Shown here: piece by piece, positions 53,838-64,000 of the stretch
Position numbering within the stretch: the first letter of the stretch is position 1
How the letters are laid out: each line of letters starts with the position of its first letter
Assembly (NCBI GenBank): GCA_032622095.1
Contig: CP136062.1
Coordinates: 39,058,918 to 39,122,917, forward strand
Origin: Siphonodentalium dalli
Taxonomy: Eukaryota > Mollusca > Scaphopoda > Gadilida > Siphonodentaliidae
Length of the DNA stretch: 64,000 bases
Direction: 5' to 3'
Made by a program: the position numbers and the translations under genes
Notes under the pieces: model-generated
What the model saw: the letters and a program-made list of their open reading frames with translations, nothing else
What the model was told of the DNA's origin: nothing
The model's database searches: none

Positions 53838-54004
53838 CAGAACTGCATTCCCGTTCGAACTGTCATTTGTTCCTGCACGAGATCGATTTTGGCGGAAGGA
53901 TAATATTGAACGAGAAGCCGCAGACTTCGAGTTCAACATTATCCTTCCGCCAAAATCGATCGAGTGCAGGAAAAATTGTCAGTTCGAACGGGAAAGCAGT
54001 TCTG
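53838..54004. repeat. 167-bp near-perfect hairpin
   Basis: The left arm runs from cagaactgc through cccgttcgaactgtc, gatcgattttggcggaagg and ataatattgaac. The right arm is its reverse complement with a handful of mismatches. The loop is about 15 bp around gaagccgcagac. It may be a MITE or snapback element. Confidence 0.85.
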
Positions 54005-55313
54005 TATTTATTTCACGCCGGCGGAACTTAAAAAATGCTAATGATTTGAGAAAACTTGAATAATTGTGAAAGCGAAAGCGAAATCACGGCAGAAGAGGAG
54101 TTAATCCGTTGAAACTTAATTTTTGCCGTGGAACCAGTCTACCAATGTCTCGGTATGCGTCCTTCAACTTGATGACGGATGCCGCCTCGAATGTAAATTG
54201 TTCGCAATTTCACAATATTTAATGTGTAAAATTAAGTATTTTGGGACCTGGCAGAAGATGGTTATGTATCTTTTGGATTTAATGAGCAACGAAGTTCGAT
54301 AATCTGTATTTCTTCATGGAGGAGTGACTCAAGTTGACAACTTATTCCGAGAATTCTAAAATGAAAAGTTTGTGATTTAGTCAATGTTTGACTTCGAAGT
54401 TCGAGCGTGGAAAATTCGAGTTCGGTGCAACACAGCTAAGAGAGAAAGTTTACTGACAAAATGTCTATGATCAACTAAAATTAAATTCTTGAATCTGTCG
54501 AACGGATCTAGATATGGAGTTGGAGAATCTCCATCAAACTTGCCACATCATGGCCAATTCTGACTCGAAATTCTGGAAAACTAATGATTTTCGAAAATAC
54601 AGTCAAAATGTTTCAACTTTCACTTTCACTTTCAGGTAAGTTTTGTTTTCTTTAAATAAATCAGAAAAAAATACATGTAAATTCCTATTTCAAGAGTTAA
54701 CAATCAAAATTCCAATCCATTTGTCATTTGAATGATTTGTCAATGAATTATTCAAATTTTTGAAATATAATTAATAAGTTTTTTCAGTTTATATTTTTGA
54801 AATTTTTACTATTCACTAATTCAGGCATATTTTTCTAACTAGTGTCTAGTACCAGCTGAGTACTACAAGTAGTGGTGCAGAATAAAATTTTAAATTCCAC
54901 ATATATCAGTATTAGGACTGTTTGTCATTCGACATTAACAAATACCATACGGCGTACAACGATTTTGAATTTAAAAAAAAGGCTGATACTAGAATAATTT
55001 TAACCATTTTCTTCAATACAAAATTGGAATATATAAATTTATAATATGTGTAGGCCTACATGTATTTCTCTCTGATTTATTCTGATTAGTTCGGGCATTT
55101 CATTAATTTATAAATTCAAATGTTAAATTAATGTCACTTCCAAAAAATATTTAGTCAGTTTTTCATACTATTAAAATAGTAGAGGGAAAGATTGCCTATT
55201 TGCTGCCCCCAGGGAAGGGCATAAAATTACATTTGAAATACAAGATCAAAACATTTTTTTCTTAAATAGAATATCAACATATATGTAATAACAATTAGTG
55301 AATTTTACAATAA
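54005..55313. other. No supported gene
   Basis: AT-rich DNA. A possible donor (CAG|GTAAGT) at about 54635 follows a short ATG frame with a repeated ctttca, but no continuation is identified. It is probably 3' flank of the recombinase gene, which ends at 55314. Confidence 0.35.
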
Positions 55314-56423
55314 TTAGTCTGTGTCGCTGTCTGATTCAATACGTGCAATTATCCTGTATTTGTTCTTGCTGTGCCTATTAGAACTTTCTGCATCTGAATC
55401 ACCACTGTTGGCCCTGGGCATTTTAACGGTTATTTTAAATGTACCACTAGGAATGTTGGCATTACTGAAAACACCTTGCATCAATCTTTCTTCAACTGTG
55501 TTACTAGTAGCTACTTTGCTCAATGTTGTACTTGTACTGGTACCTGTGTTGGGGACTACTTCCTTCAAATGAGTAGTGGCCTCACTGTAATAAGTGTTTA
55601 TCATCCCGGTACTAGTACTTGGCAGTAAAGCCCTGCAATAACTTTCACTGATGGGTATTTCATTGGCTACGGGCATCAGTGGTTTGAAATTATGAGAACC
55701 GGTAGTCGCTGCATTAGCTGAACACAATGCTCTGGGAACAATCACATTTGTATTACCGGTATTTGGATTGTTGCCTTGCAGAATAGCACACATCCCTTTC
55801 TGCTGATTTATGGAAGCTGTGGCATAGTTATTCAAGCTGTTCACATTTTTATGACCCGATAAGTGGGAGATAATTTGGGGGTTCACACCAGCATGGAGTA
55901 ATTGTGTGCACATCGTCTTCCTCAGCGAATGATTTGTTTTATTTCCAGGGATTCCTGCTTTTGTGCACATGCATTTCACCATATATTTCACTTTGTTTAC
56001 ACCAATAGACTGAGCCTTGAACCATAAAATGTTCGGTACTGTTGTCCAATGCATATTCACAGAAATATAAAAAGGAGATCCAGCATCCATCATTTTTTGT
56101 GGTCGGTTTCTTGCATAGAGTTTGTACATTTCTATTGGGCATCTGTTTTTGTTGACTTCATTTGGAAATATTTTTGGACTGAATGGCCTCGTTGTTGAAT
56201 TTCCATCTCTTGTTTTGCTAAGGCGTTCATTGAACTCAAGATATTCTGTCCCACTACTGTCCACTTTCAATTCAATATCTCCAAATTTTAATTGTGAATT
56301 TTCATGTGACCCGCGGAGGTGCGGACGGGTTCGGTCGGCTTTTAGTTGGACCCAACAGAAGCTAGTGTTCGGCTTTTCTATGCCGAAGACAAAACGCGTT
56401 TTACAAAACATCAAATAAAACAC
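55314..56423 (-). CDS. Crypton/DUF3504-type tyrosine recombinase, 5' partial
   Basis: 369 aa. Residues 35-110 (LRGSHENSQLKFGDIEL...RLSKTRDG...CPIEMYKLYARNRP) match the N-terminal half of the DUF3504 domain found in KIAA1958/ZMYM/QRICH1-like and Crypton proteins. Residues 150-215 carry the recombinase core. HSLRKTMCTQLLHAGVNPQI supplies the H-x-x-R, SGHKNVNS the second His, and LNNYATAS the catalytic Tyr. A Ser/Thr-rich tail with an acidic end (ESDSDTD) follows. The first roughly 30 residues do not look like the domain, so the true N-terminus is probably in an upstream exon or lost. It could be a Crypton transposase or a host gene derived from one. All core residues expected of an active enzyme appear present, except those upstream of the partial start. 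Confidence 0.8.
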   Translation of the reverse strand: MFYLMFCKTRFVFGIEKPNTSFCWVQLKADRTRPHLRGSHENSQLKFGDIELKVDSSGTEYLEFNERLSKTRDGNSTTRPFSPKIFPNEVNKNRCPIEMYKLYARNRPQKMMDAGSPFYISVNMHWTTVPNILWFKAQSIGVNKVKYMVKCMCTKAGIPGNKTNHSLRKTMCTQLLHAGVNPQIISHLSGHKNVNSLNNYATASINQQKGMCAILQGNNPNTGNTNVIVPRALCSANAATTGSHNFKPLMPVANEIPISESYCRALLPSTSTGMINTYYSEATTHLKEVVPNTGTSTSTTLSKVATSNTVEERLMQGVFSNANIPSGTFKITVKMPRANSGDSDAESSNRHSKNKYRIIARIESDSDTD

Positions 56424-56849
56424 TTATTATTGGCCCAAACTTCGTATGGTAATAGTCGGAACATGAATACATATGCCTATGAACTTTATTTGTTATATTT
56501 CCCATTCTTTGGACTTGTGTTCGGTTGTGTTCGGCCCTCACCAAGGGAGGTAATCCCTGCATGGAGTTTGCTTACAACGCATGCCGGAAATATCCATTAA
56601 ATAAAATCATAATTCTGATCAAATAAAACTATTTATCGTGGAATGATGGAATATACAATATATGGAGCAATTTGTGGGACATTAATATGTTTACTCAAAG
56701 TAATTAATCAAACATTTTGCCGTTTACCCGAATTAAATCGTAGCAGATTAACCCCCGCCGGCCAAGACGCCAATCCAAATTTTACTATGGCCGCCAGAGT
56801 GTCATACCTTTCACTTTTATAGTAAGTAATACAATGTGTGTTACATGTA
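56424..56849. other. 5' flank of the recombinase gene, no gene seen
   Basis: 'gttcggcttttctatgccgaag' near 56368 and 'gttcggttgtgttcggccctc' near 56520 are short repeated phrases. An 84-codon + frame here has no recognisable domain. Confidence 0.35.
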
Positions 56850-57260
56850 CCTGTGGCATTGGCCTGTCAATTAGGAAGAATAACTCTTTAAATATTGGAT
56901 ACTATCGCCATTGTATGAATACATGTGCACACAATGAGACTTTAGAATGGCTACCGACTGGCCGGTAAGTTAGGAAGCATAACTCTTAAAATATTTGATC
57001 CTATCACCCGTGTATACATGCATGTGCACACACTGAGACTGTAGAATGGCTACCGACTGGCCGGTAAGTTAGGAAGCATAACTCTTAAAATATTTGATCC
57101 TATCACCCGTGTATACATGCATGTGCACACACTGAGACTGTAGATGGCTACACATTGGCCTGTAAGTTAGGAAGCATAACTCTTTAAATATATAATACTA
57201 TTGCCGTTGTATACATGCATGTGCCCATAATGAGACTGTAGAATATCTACCAACAGTTAT
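56850..57260. repeat. 101-bp tandem repeat, 4 units
   Basis: 'ggcc(g/t)gtaagttaggaagcataactctt' recurs near 56863 (diverged), 56962, 57060 and 57160. Each unit includes 'gtatacatgcatgtgcacacactgagactgtag'-like sequence. Units 2 and 3 are almost identical. Confidence 0.9.
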
Positions 57261-59357
57261 AAAACATCTAGGTGGTGCTTGGAACGGAGGTTCCCCATAC
57301 CCCTCTACAACAATAATAGTTGACATGTATGCATTGTGTTGGGAACTATATAGCGTTCATATTATTTGCATAAAGAGCGTTATGAATAATAGTATAGCGT
57401 CTGCTGTACACGCATGCGCAACCAGTTACCTGTGTACGACTGTGACACAACTCCTGCCCAAAAGACACATATAATATTTATAAATTTTGCAAATGCCTGA
57501 TCTAAGAGTGAAAATCCGATAAAATGTCTCTTAAAAGGGATATACATGACTAATTATAGCTTCCTGGAATAGGAAAGTATGTGTGTCGTTGCTTTTAAGA
57601 AACTTATTTATCCAATGGACACCAGATACTTTGCAATTAGTATGACTATTTGAATTTCATATAAAAATGCATCTTGGTATGTACATGATGTAGACCTTTA
57701 ACCGTTAGTAAATTGCTGACTATCCATGTTAACGCATGTATATTTTTAGGTGAATTAAGTGTTCCAGACCTCCAGTTACAACAACACCATTAAACAATTA
57801 ATTTAACGTCGTTTTTTGCTTTGATATGTTGAGAAAATGTTGAAAACCAAAAATTACACGTAACCTATGCGTATAAATAACATATCATATTGTGTTGCTA
57901 TTAAACATTTAAGAGAATAATTCGTTTTCCTATAAGAAAAATCAAAACAATATTAAATAAAAGCATTTACAATTCCATATCAAACTTGTTTGTAGCATTT
58001 CTTGTTCGAAACATTTAATTCCATGCACTTGAACCTAAAAATCAAGTAAAATAGTTTTAGTCTTAGGCATTGCTACTATATATACCCCATTTTTCTGAAA
58101 CAGTTGGTGGTAAATAATAATTTAATAGCCATTTCCGCGAATAAAATACAGTATCATTTTTGTATTGGCCCCGACAAGTAGGCCAATGTACGCCTTACTT
58201 TCATAGCATACACATTGTTTTATTTCTAGTGAAGAATATAGGCAGTGAACCACACCAAACTAAATTAAATTTAACCGACTAAGAGCTCCATTTAAGAATT
58301 ACATTTAAGAATTACATCCCCCTACCTTTGGAATTATTTTATTGATACTACATACATATAAAACAAAAAAACATAGTAATGATAATGAAATTTCTTCAGC
58401 TTTTTGACCATTATGTCTACACAACTCATCTTGAGACCAAAATGTAATGAATCAGTATTCTCCGTTCATATAAGGGATAGGAGCTTCTTTAAGTTCTGTA
58501 ACTTGTGCTCCGATCCCTTTATCGCCTCTCATCCTTATTCACTAACTGTATTTTCTTTATTTGTATTTTGTTTATTGATTGAGGGATAATAAAATATGTT
58601 TAAATCATAGCATACACATATGCGGTTGAACAGGTAAATGTGTCTAGAAGCAAACGGCTACACGCCACTGCGAAATTAATCTATTGTTTCAAGACAAACC
58701 ATTCACGGGAAAGCCCTACACGCATATACGTCAATAAGCCCATTATTGGAACATTCGCTGGACCATTCACGCCTACTTTCTGTGTTTTACACCTCTAAGT
58801 TGACACATTCACGCGATATTGCAACTCATTATTGGAGATTGGCATTGAAAGATCCTAGAGTAGTTAACTGAGCGACATTAGTTACACGACCATGGAGTGA
58901 TATATGTGTACTTATTTATCACGGGGTATAATATTTCAAGGGCAGCCTTAACGTGATGTGTAACACTCCGCTGAGGTGTTCCGGAATAACAATTACTCAA
59001 GCCGAAGTAAGTTAATTTCCTAAATATGATATTCAAAGAGTCATAAAACAGCATCATTGTTGTAAATTAATTACAATCGGTGAATATTATTCAACGTTTA
59101 AACATTCATCCATTGTTTGTTGACATTTGTTATTCCGTCATGTTTTGTGGCGTTTTTGTGAACCGTGCTCACCAATTGTCTATATGATCACCTACCTTGG
59201 CCGTGTGAAAATGTCACGGTTGAGTGCCACACATGCGTTAGCCAAGATCGGTCCATAGTTTGCGGTATATCCAATCAACAACCCGTCGAATGTGTAAACT
59301 AATTAATGATATACGGACTTTTGTCCACACAGCGACTGCAGATTTCGGTCTTAATTA
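57261..59357. other. No supported gene; 5' flank of LINE
   Basis: AT-rich intergenic DNA. The 5' end of the LINE presumably lies in the last few hundred bases but no boundary can be seen. Confidence 0.4.
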
Positions 59358-61162
59358 GTGAGTCCATTACAGATCGGATTATTGGCTTGCCAACTAACAC
59401 TCTTCAACGCGACTGACCTAATTCAGTCCTCCATAGACATTGTACTGAATCCACTGTGCGGTAGGCAGTTTAACGACGACGAGTCTAACAAATTTGGTGT
59501 TACCACATCAGACCCCGTTCAACCAGCAAATGAATTTCGAACAATTTCGGATCATTCCGGTCCTGATATCCATAACTATAAGGAGTGTCTTCAAGCTATG
59601 TAAAAACTCCTAAATTGTTATCACGAAGACTTGTGCAAATGTCCTGATATTCCAGTAAATTTCGTTATCATTCGTAACTCAATCCACAACGTCACGAAGG
59701 AAGAATTTGTTCAACTTTCAGTTCAATCTGCCTGGGATGATGATTGCTTGGAAAATCTACGTTCATATGCTTTTTCTCAAGTGAAGCGCATGTCTTCCTA
59801 TCCACACGATGACAATTCAGCTTTGAAAAAACGCATAAAACCAAAAACCTCAAATGACCCCGACGGTATCAAGATAAAACTAGCTAACGATGTTATCCAT
59901 CTTATATTCTTTATCTTTGATGAGAATGCCGAATCCATAGTAGACATGATAAGTGGTAGCAAAAGTCGATCACTGCGCTCAAATGCTACAAAACCACTTG
60001 CAGACATCTTCGCTCTCGAATCGCCATTCGCCAATGACACCCTCGCTACTCTCCACAAAGACATTTTACTCATGAAAACTGACCAGATGCTTGCGCATGA
60101 AAACAACACTCGCGACGTTCCCGTGCTAAAAGGTCTGATGGCCAGCATTGATTCCCGTCTGAAAGTTATGGAATCTAAACTTTGTCATCTCAATGATATC
60201 CCGGAATTGTTCTCCAGAGTTAACGCACTTGAGCAGTCCGTAAAATTTCTGTCTGAAGACTTTGATTGCGAGTTAAAAACTTCATCGAGCTTAATTCAAG
60301 ACTTCGAGAACTACAAAGTTTGCAACAAACGTTATTTGAAGGATATTTCCAATGATATTACTAGGATCGAGGAGAATATTACTTCATTACATCGAAAAAC
60401 CGATTCGCAAAGCGGATCCATAGCAACACTGTCAGATTGTATTCCCTTAAAAAGAAACTGACACCACCAGATAAATTTGTACAGGATGCCACTAAATATT
60501 TCATTGCATTCACGAAGGCATCAATGGATCATCTGACGACCGAGTCATTTGCAAAACTAGAGTCATTTTCCAAATCACTTTCAGACTCTGTTCTTTTAAT
60601 AAACAAATGTCAAACAGACATTTCCCATGGTATATTGAAGTTGTGTGACTCATCGTTCAGTAACTCTCCATCAACGAGTCCACCATTTTCTAGAGAATAT
60701 GGCGCCACAGGAGATATTCAGCCCGCCAAAGACGAACACACTGTTGTAGTCTCACCGCCACAGAATCGCAAGGAAGTTTCACTCAGCAGTATCAGCGTGG
60801 GCACCGCCAATCACGTGAACAAAAGTAACTATTCCCAGTCAACGAAAGACGGGGACAAAACAAGTGGCCCCCTTCATTTTATCAAGAAGGAAAATTCCAA
60901 ACCACTGAAAACAATTCGTCTTTATGTTCGAAATCTTCCAAAAACAGTTTGTCCTGGCTCAATGCACGATTATCTGGACCATTATGATGTTCATTTTTCA
61001 GTTGTCCGATCTTTCTGTCTACGCGGGGATAAATTTGCTTCTGCTAGAATCAACGTAGACATCGACGATGTTGACATGGTACTTGACAAATACTTTTGGC
61101 CGGAAGGCATTGAGTGCACACACTGGACGCCACACAGCGTGTATACACGTGGGCAACAGTAA
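59358..61162 (+). pseudogene. LINE ORF1, broken
   Basis: This is the nucleic-acid-binding first ORF of the non-LTR retrotransposon. The frame from 59358 is stopped by TAA at 59601-59603 and resumes in the same frame from 59604 to about 60440. The frame then changes and runs to 61162. The middle part is a predicted coiled coil (LKVMESKLCHLNDIPELFSRVNALEQ). The C-terminus is an RRM-like domain (TIRLYVRNLPKTVCPG...FASARINVDI) ending in a 'FWPEGIECTHW' block, as in ORF1 of many invertebrate LINEs. It has one nonsense codon and one frameshift. Confidence 0.7.
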
Positions 61163-61387
61163 TAACTGATACAAGTGCAGGTGGTAGATATTGTAGCTAT
61201 GCTTTTGAAAGTTTTGCTGTATCTGTGTATTCTTATAGTCCTGTTCTTACATGTATGCATTCACACATATGTTGCAACAGGATGTAGTCGTTTGAGGACG
61301 TCCGATGCAAGGCGCTGCGTAGTTTTCCTCAACACATGTTGTTATACATGTATACGGTACTCAACTTATTCTGTTGAGAACACCACA

Positions 61388-64000
61388 ATGTTATCCTTGG
61401 GAACGTGGAATGCCACGGCCATCATGTCATCTGCACTCTAATTAAGTCACTTACTTGACGAGTGGAACCTAGATGTATGTGGAATTTCTGAACACTGGTT
61501 AAAATCTAAGGATATTGATTTCTTTCAAACAATTCATATGGATTACGATTTTTGTGCCGTCTCTGATTTTTCACAGCGCCTTCCAATGCAAAGGGGGAGA
61601 AACTCTGGAGGGGTAGCCTTGTTTTGGAAGAGAGATAAATGCGGAGAATCAGTTTCGCAGCTGGATATTGACGATGACCGTGTAATTGGCATACAACGTC
61701 GTACAGGAACAAGCTATGTCTATGTCATGCAAGTTTACCTACCATCAACGAATCACTATTATGCTCAATTTGAAAAGTACATGGAATTACTCAAATCCAT
61801 CTGGGATATTTATAATGTTCATGGTAAGGTAATTTTCATGGGAGGTTTTAACGCTAGTGTGCAGAGTCGTGATGCCCGCGACTCCCTCCTAAAAAGATTT
61901 TTGAAATCAATTGATAGTGTTTCCATGAACAACAAATTAGCTGGTAGTGATGTAACCTATGTTCCAGCAATGAATTATGCTGGTTCCATTATCGATCACC
62001 TTGTTGTGAGTGTGTCGGACTGTCACTTAGTTCTCCAATGCGAAGTATCAGATGACGATGTGTCAAAAGTATCCAACCATAGCGCGCTTTTACTCGGTTG
62101 TACATCTCTCTGTCGCCATCTTCGGGCGAATGTAAAAGTATTAACCGCCCACGGTATAACTGGAAATGCTTCAGATCCGACGAAAATGTGTTGACCGCAT
62201 ACCAGGATGACCTTCGTTGTAGCCTACCAAAATATCAGTTAAAAAGTAAGTCTGATGTTGATCAATGTTATACGGACATTTTATGTGCTGTTCGTTTTTC
62301 GGCTGACAAAACTATTCCACAAAAATCATTTAAACCGTTTTTAAAGTCTTATTGGACAAAAGAGCTAAACAATTTGCATAATGACATGAAGTATCACAGA
62401 ATTCGATGGATAGATTCTGGTAGGCCTGTAAACGATTCTTCCGGCTTTTATGCTGCCTACAAAGCATCTAAATGTTCATTTAGACGCGAATTTCGCAAAG
62501 CATCGAAACGGTATATGGACAAGTTCAACGAGGACATTGATCAATGCGCTGACAGCGATAAAACACCATTTTTAGACCATTTAACGCTAAGCGCAGGGAC
62601 CGTGGTACGCTGTCAACAAATGTTTTTCGTCAAAATGGTGAAATCCTTAGAGAAACACCTGCAATTGTAAACAGTTGGGCTACCTATTACGAAAATATTT
62701 TTTCATATCCTTTGGACGATGCAAATTTCATCGATGCGCATTTTCAATTTGTGAAACATTGTGTATCTAGTCTACTATCACAATCAGATTTCAGTCCAGT
62801 TGATAATTTTTTAACTTTCCCTACCTCAGTTGAAGAATTGGTTGGTCTTTATTGTAAATTGAATCATAACAAAGCTGCCGGTTTCGATATCATAAACTAT
62901 GAACATATCAACTATGGTGGCGAAACACTAGCTTGCTCACTTGTAATATTATACAATGCTTTTATTGAATTTGAGCATATCCCTACTCTGGCAAAGTGTG
63001 GTTTAATTTTGTCTTTGTACACAGGTCACCCTAAACCAAAGGATTCTTTCGACAGTTATAGGGCCATAACTCTGTTACCATCAATATATAAACTATTTGA
63101 ACGGCTCTTGCTATCCAGGATAGAGAATTTCGCACCATCACTTTTGGAGACGCATTCCCTGCAAACCGGGTTTCAGTTGTCTTATGACTTCCTTCCTGGT
63201 ATCTGAGAGTATCTCCTACACATCGGAGAGGCAGAGCAGACTCTATGCCTGTTTTCTGGACGTATGGAAGGCGTTCGATACTGTTTGGGTTGATGGTTTA
63301 TTGTACAAGCTACATCAGAGACAGTATCGAGGCAAAATTTTCAGATTAATTCATCAACTTTTATCAGGCATCTCGTGTTGTATAACATATAACGACTGCA
63401 CATCCCGCTGGATCCCGATGGTGCAGGGAACTCGTCAATGAATTAAGTTTTCGCCAATTTGTTATACTATCTTCATAGATGATTTATTATACAGGATAGA
63501 GAAGTCGAACGTTGGTTTTAAGCTATCTAACATCAATTGTTCTTCACACACCCATGCTGACGACATGGCACTTTTTTCACTTACGTCTTACGGTCTGCAG
63601 TCACTGATTGATATTTGTGTAAACTATAGTAACTTTTGGAGGTATAGGTACAATCCTGCAAAAACAGTAATTTGCTTATTTAATGAGTCCGCTAAAACTG
63701 CGCTTAAAACAAACAGATCTTGGAATCTTAATGGCCGGACAATCATTGAAGGTGATCAAGTCACGCATCTCGGGATTCCATTTGAGAAGCACGCATTCCG
63801 AACACAATTTGTGGAGAATATTTGTTCAAAGTTACGTTCAACATATTTTATGCTTTCAAATGCAGGTTTGTATGCTGGAGGTATGACACCTATTAGCTGT
63901 CTCAAAATATACAAGTCGGTTGTTCTCCCGCGTGCTTTACATGGCAGTGAGCTCCTTTGTGATCTGACGTCATCTGACATGGAACGTCTGGAAACGTCAC
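61388..64000 (+). pseudogene. LINE ORF2 (endonuclease-reverse transcriptase), broken, runs off window
   Basis: An APE-type endonuclease (LGTWNATA near 61397, ISEHWL near 61485, MGGFNAS near 61850, IDHLVVS near 61995, SNHSALLL near 62080) is followed by the linker and a reverse transcriptase. RT blocks: NKAAGFDIINYEHI (about 62870), SYRAITLLPSIYKLFERLL (about 63055), motif A CFLDVWKAFDTVW (about 63250), motif C HADDMALFS (about 63553), then VTHLGIPF (about 63762). There is a stop at 61439 and frame changes near 62110, 62610, 63190 and 63430. In the endonuclease, GDFN is GGFN and SDH is SNH, so two catalytic Asp positions are lost. The clade is likely CR1/L2-like, not certain. Confidence 0.85.

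Noticed and set aside
59798-60148. 116-codon - strand frame
   Set aside because: It is antisense to the coiled-coil part of LINE ORF1.
1-64000. tRNA, rRNA or bacterial operon features
   Set aside because: No cloverleaf with conserved A and B boxes and no rRNA core sequence was recognised by eye, and the content is eukaryotic. A covariance-model search would be decisive.

Overview
The window looks like eukaryotic, AT-rich animal nuclear DNA. Nearly all of it is repeats and transposons, there are spliceosomal signals, and recognisable genes are sparse. The mix of non-LTR retrotransposon, Crypton-like recombinase, Helitron-like and foldback elements, and the abundant tacatgta-type satellites, suggest a marine invertebrate, perhaps a mollusc. 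This is inference; no host gene settles the phylum.

The centrepiece is a virus-like Polinton/Maverick (adintovirus-like) element at 11074-25817 (14,744 bp). It has terminal inverted repeats of about 470 bp and a 6-bp target duplication, ATCATG, at 11068-11073 and 25818-25823. On the left, + strand, is a broken protein-primed family B DNA polymerase whose zinc-finger N-terminus is split by introns. On the right, - strand, reading from the right end, are: an unknown 133-aa protein, a deoxynucleoside kinase, a small two-helix membrane protein, a protein with two PC4 (p15) domains, a small CxxC protein, a packaging ATPase (frameshifted), a Lys/Pro-rich protein, a chromodomain integrase (one nonsense codon), a small basic protein, a penton-like minor capsid protein, a basic protein, the double jelly-roll major capsid protein, and an adenain-type protease (broken). 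Adjacent reading frames overlap by a few bases, as in a virus. TATATAAA boxes precede several gene clusters. The replication, protease, ATPase and integrase genes are damaged, while the structural-protein reading frames and one kinase copy are open.

The right end of the element (accessory genes plus TIR) and 475 bp of flanking host DNA form a head-to-tail tandem array of three copies (22720-26292, 26293-29835, 29836-33385). Copies 2 and 3 share a 22-bp deletion over the kinase P-loop and are nearly identical, so the array probably grew in two steps. The original right breakpoint lies inside a host foldback element with roughly 0.5-kb arms (about 33293-34371).

The flanks are as follows. 1-11067 holds minisatellites, degenerate satellites, a short Helitron-like element at 7569-7875, and candidate - strand host exons (8539-8689, about 8062-8267, 7293-7568), the first encoding a signal-anchor-like N-terminus. 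34372-54000 is mostly tandem and inverted repeats plus two 3' fragments of LINE ORF2. 55314-56423 (-) encodes a Crypton/DUF3504-type tyrosine recombinase. 59358-64000 (+) is a decayed non-LTR retrotransposon (ORF1, endonuclease, reverse transcriptase) that runs off the window end.
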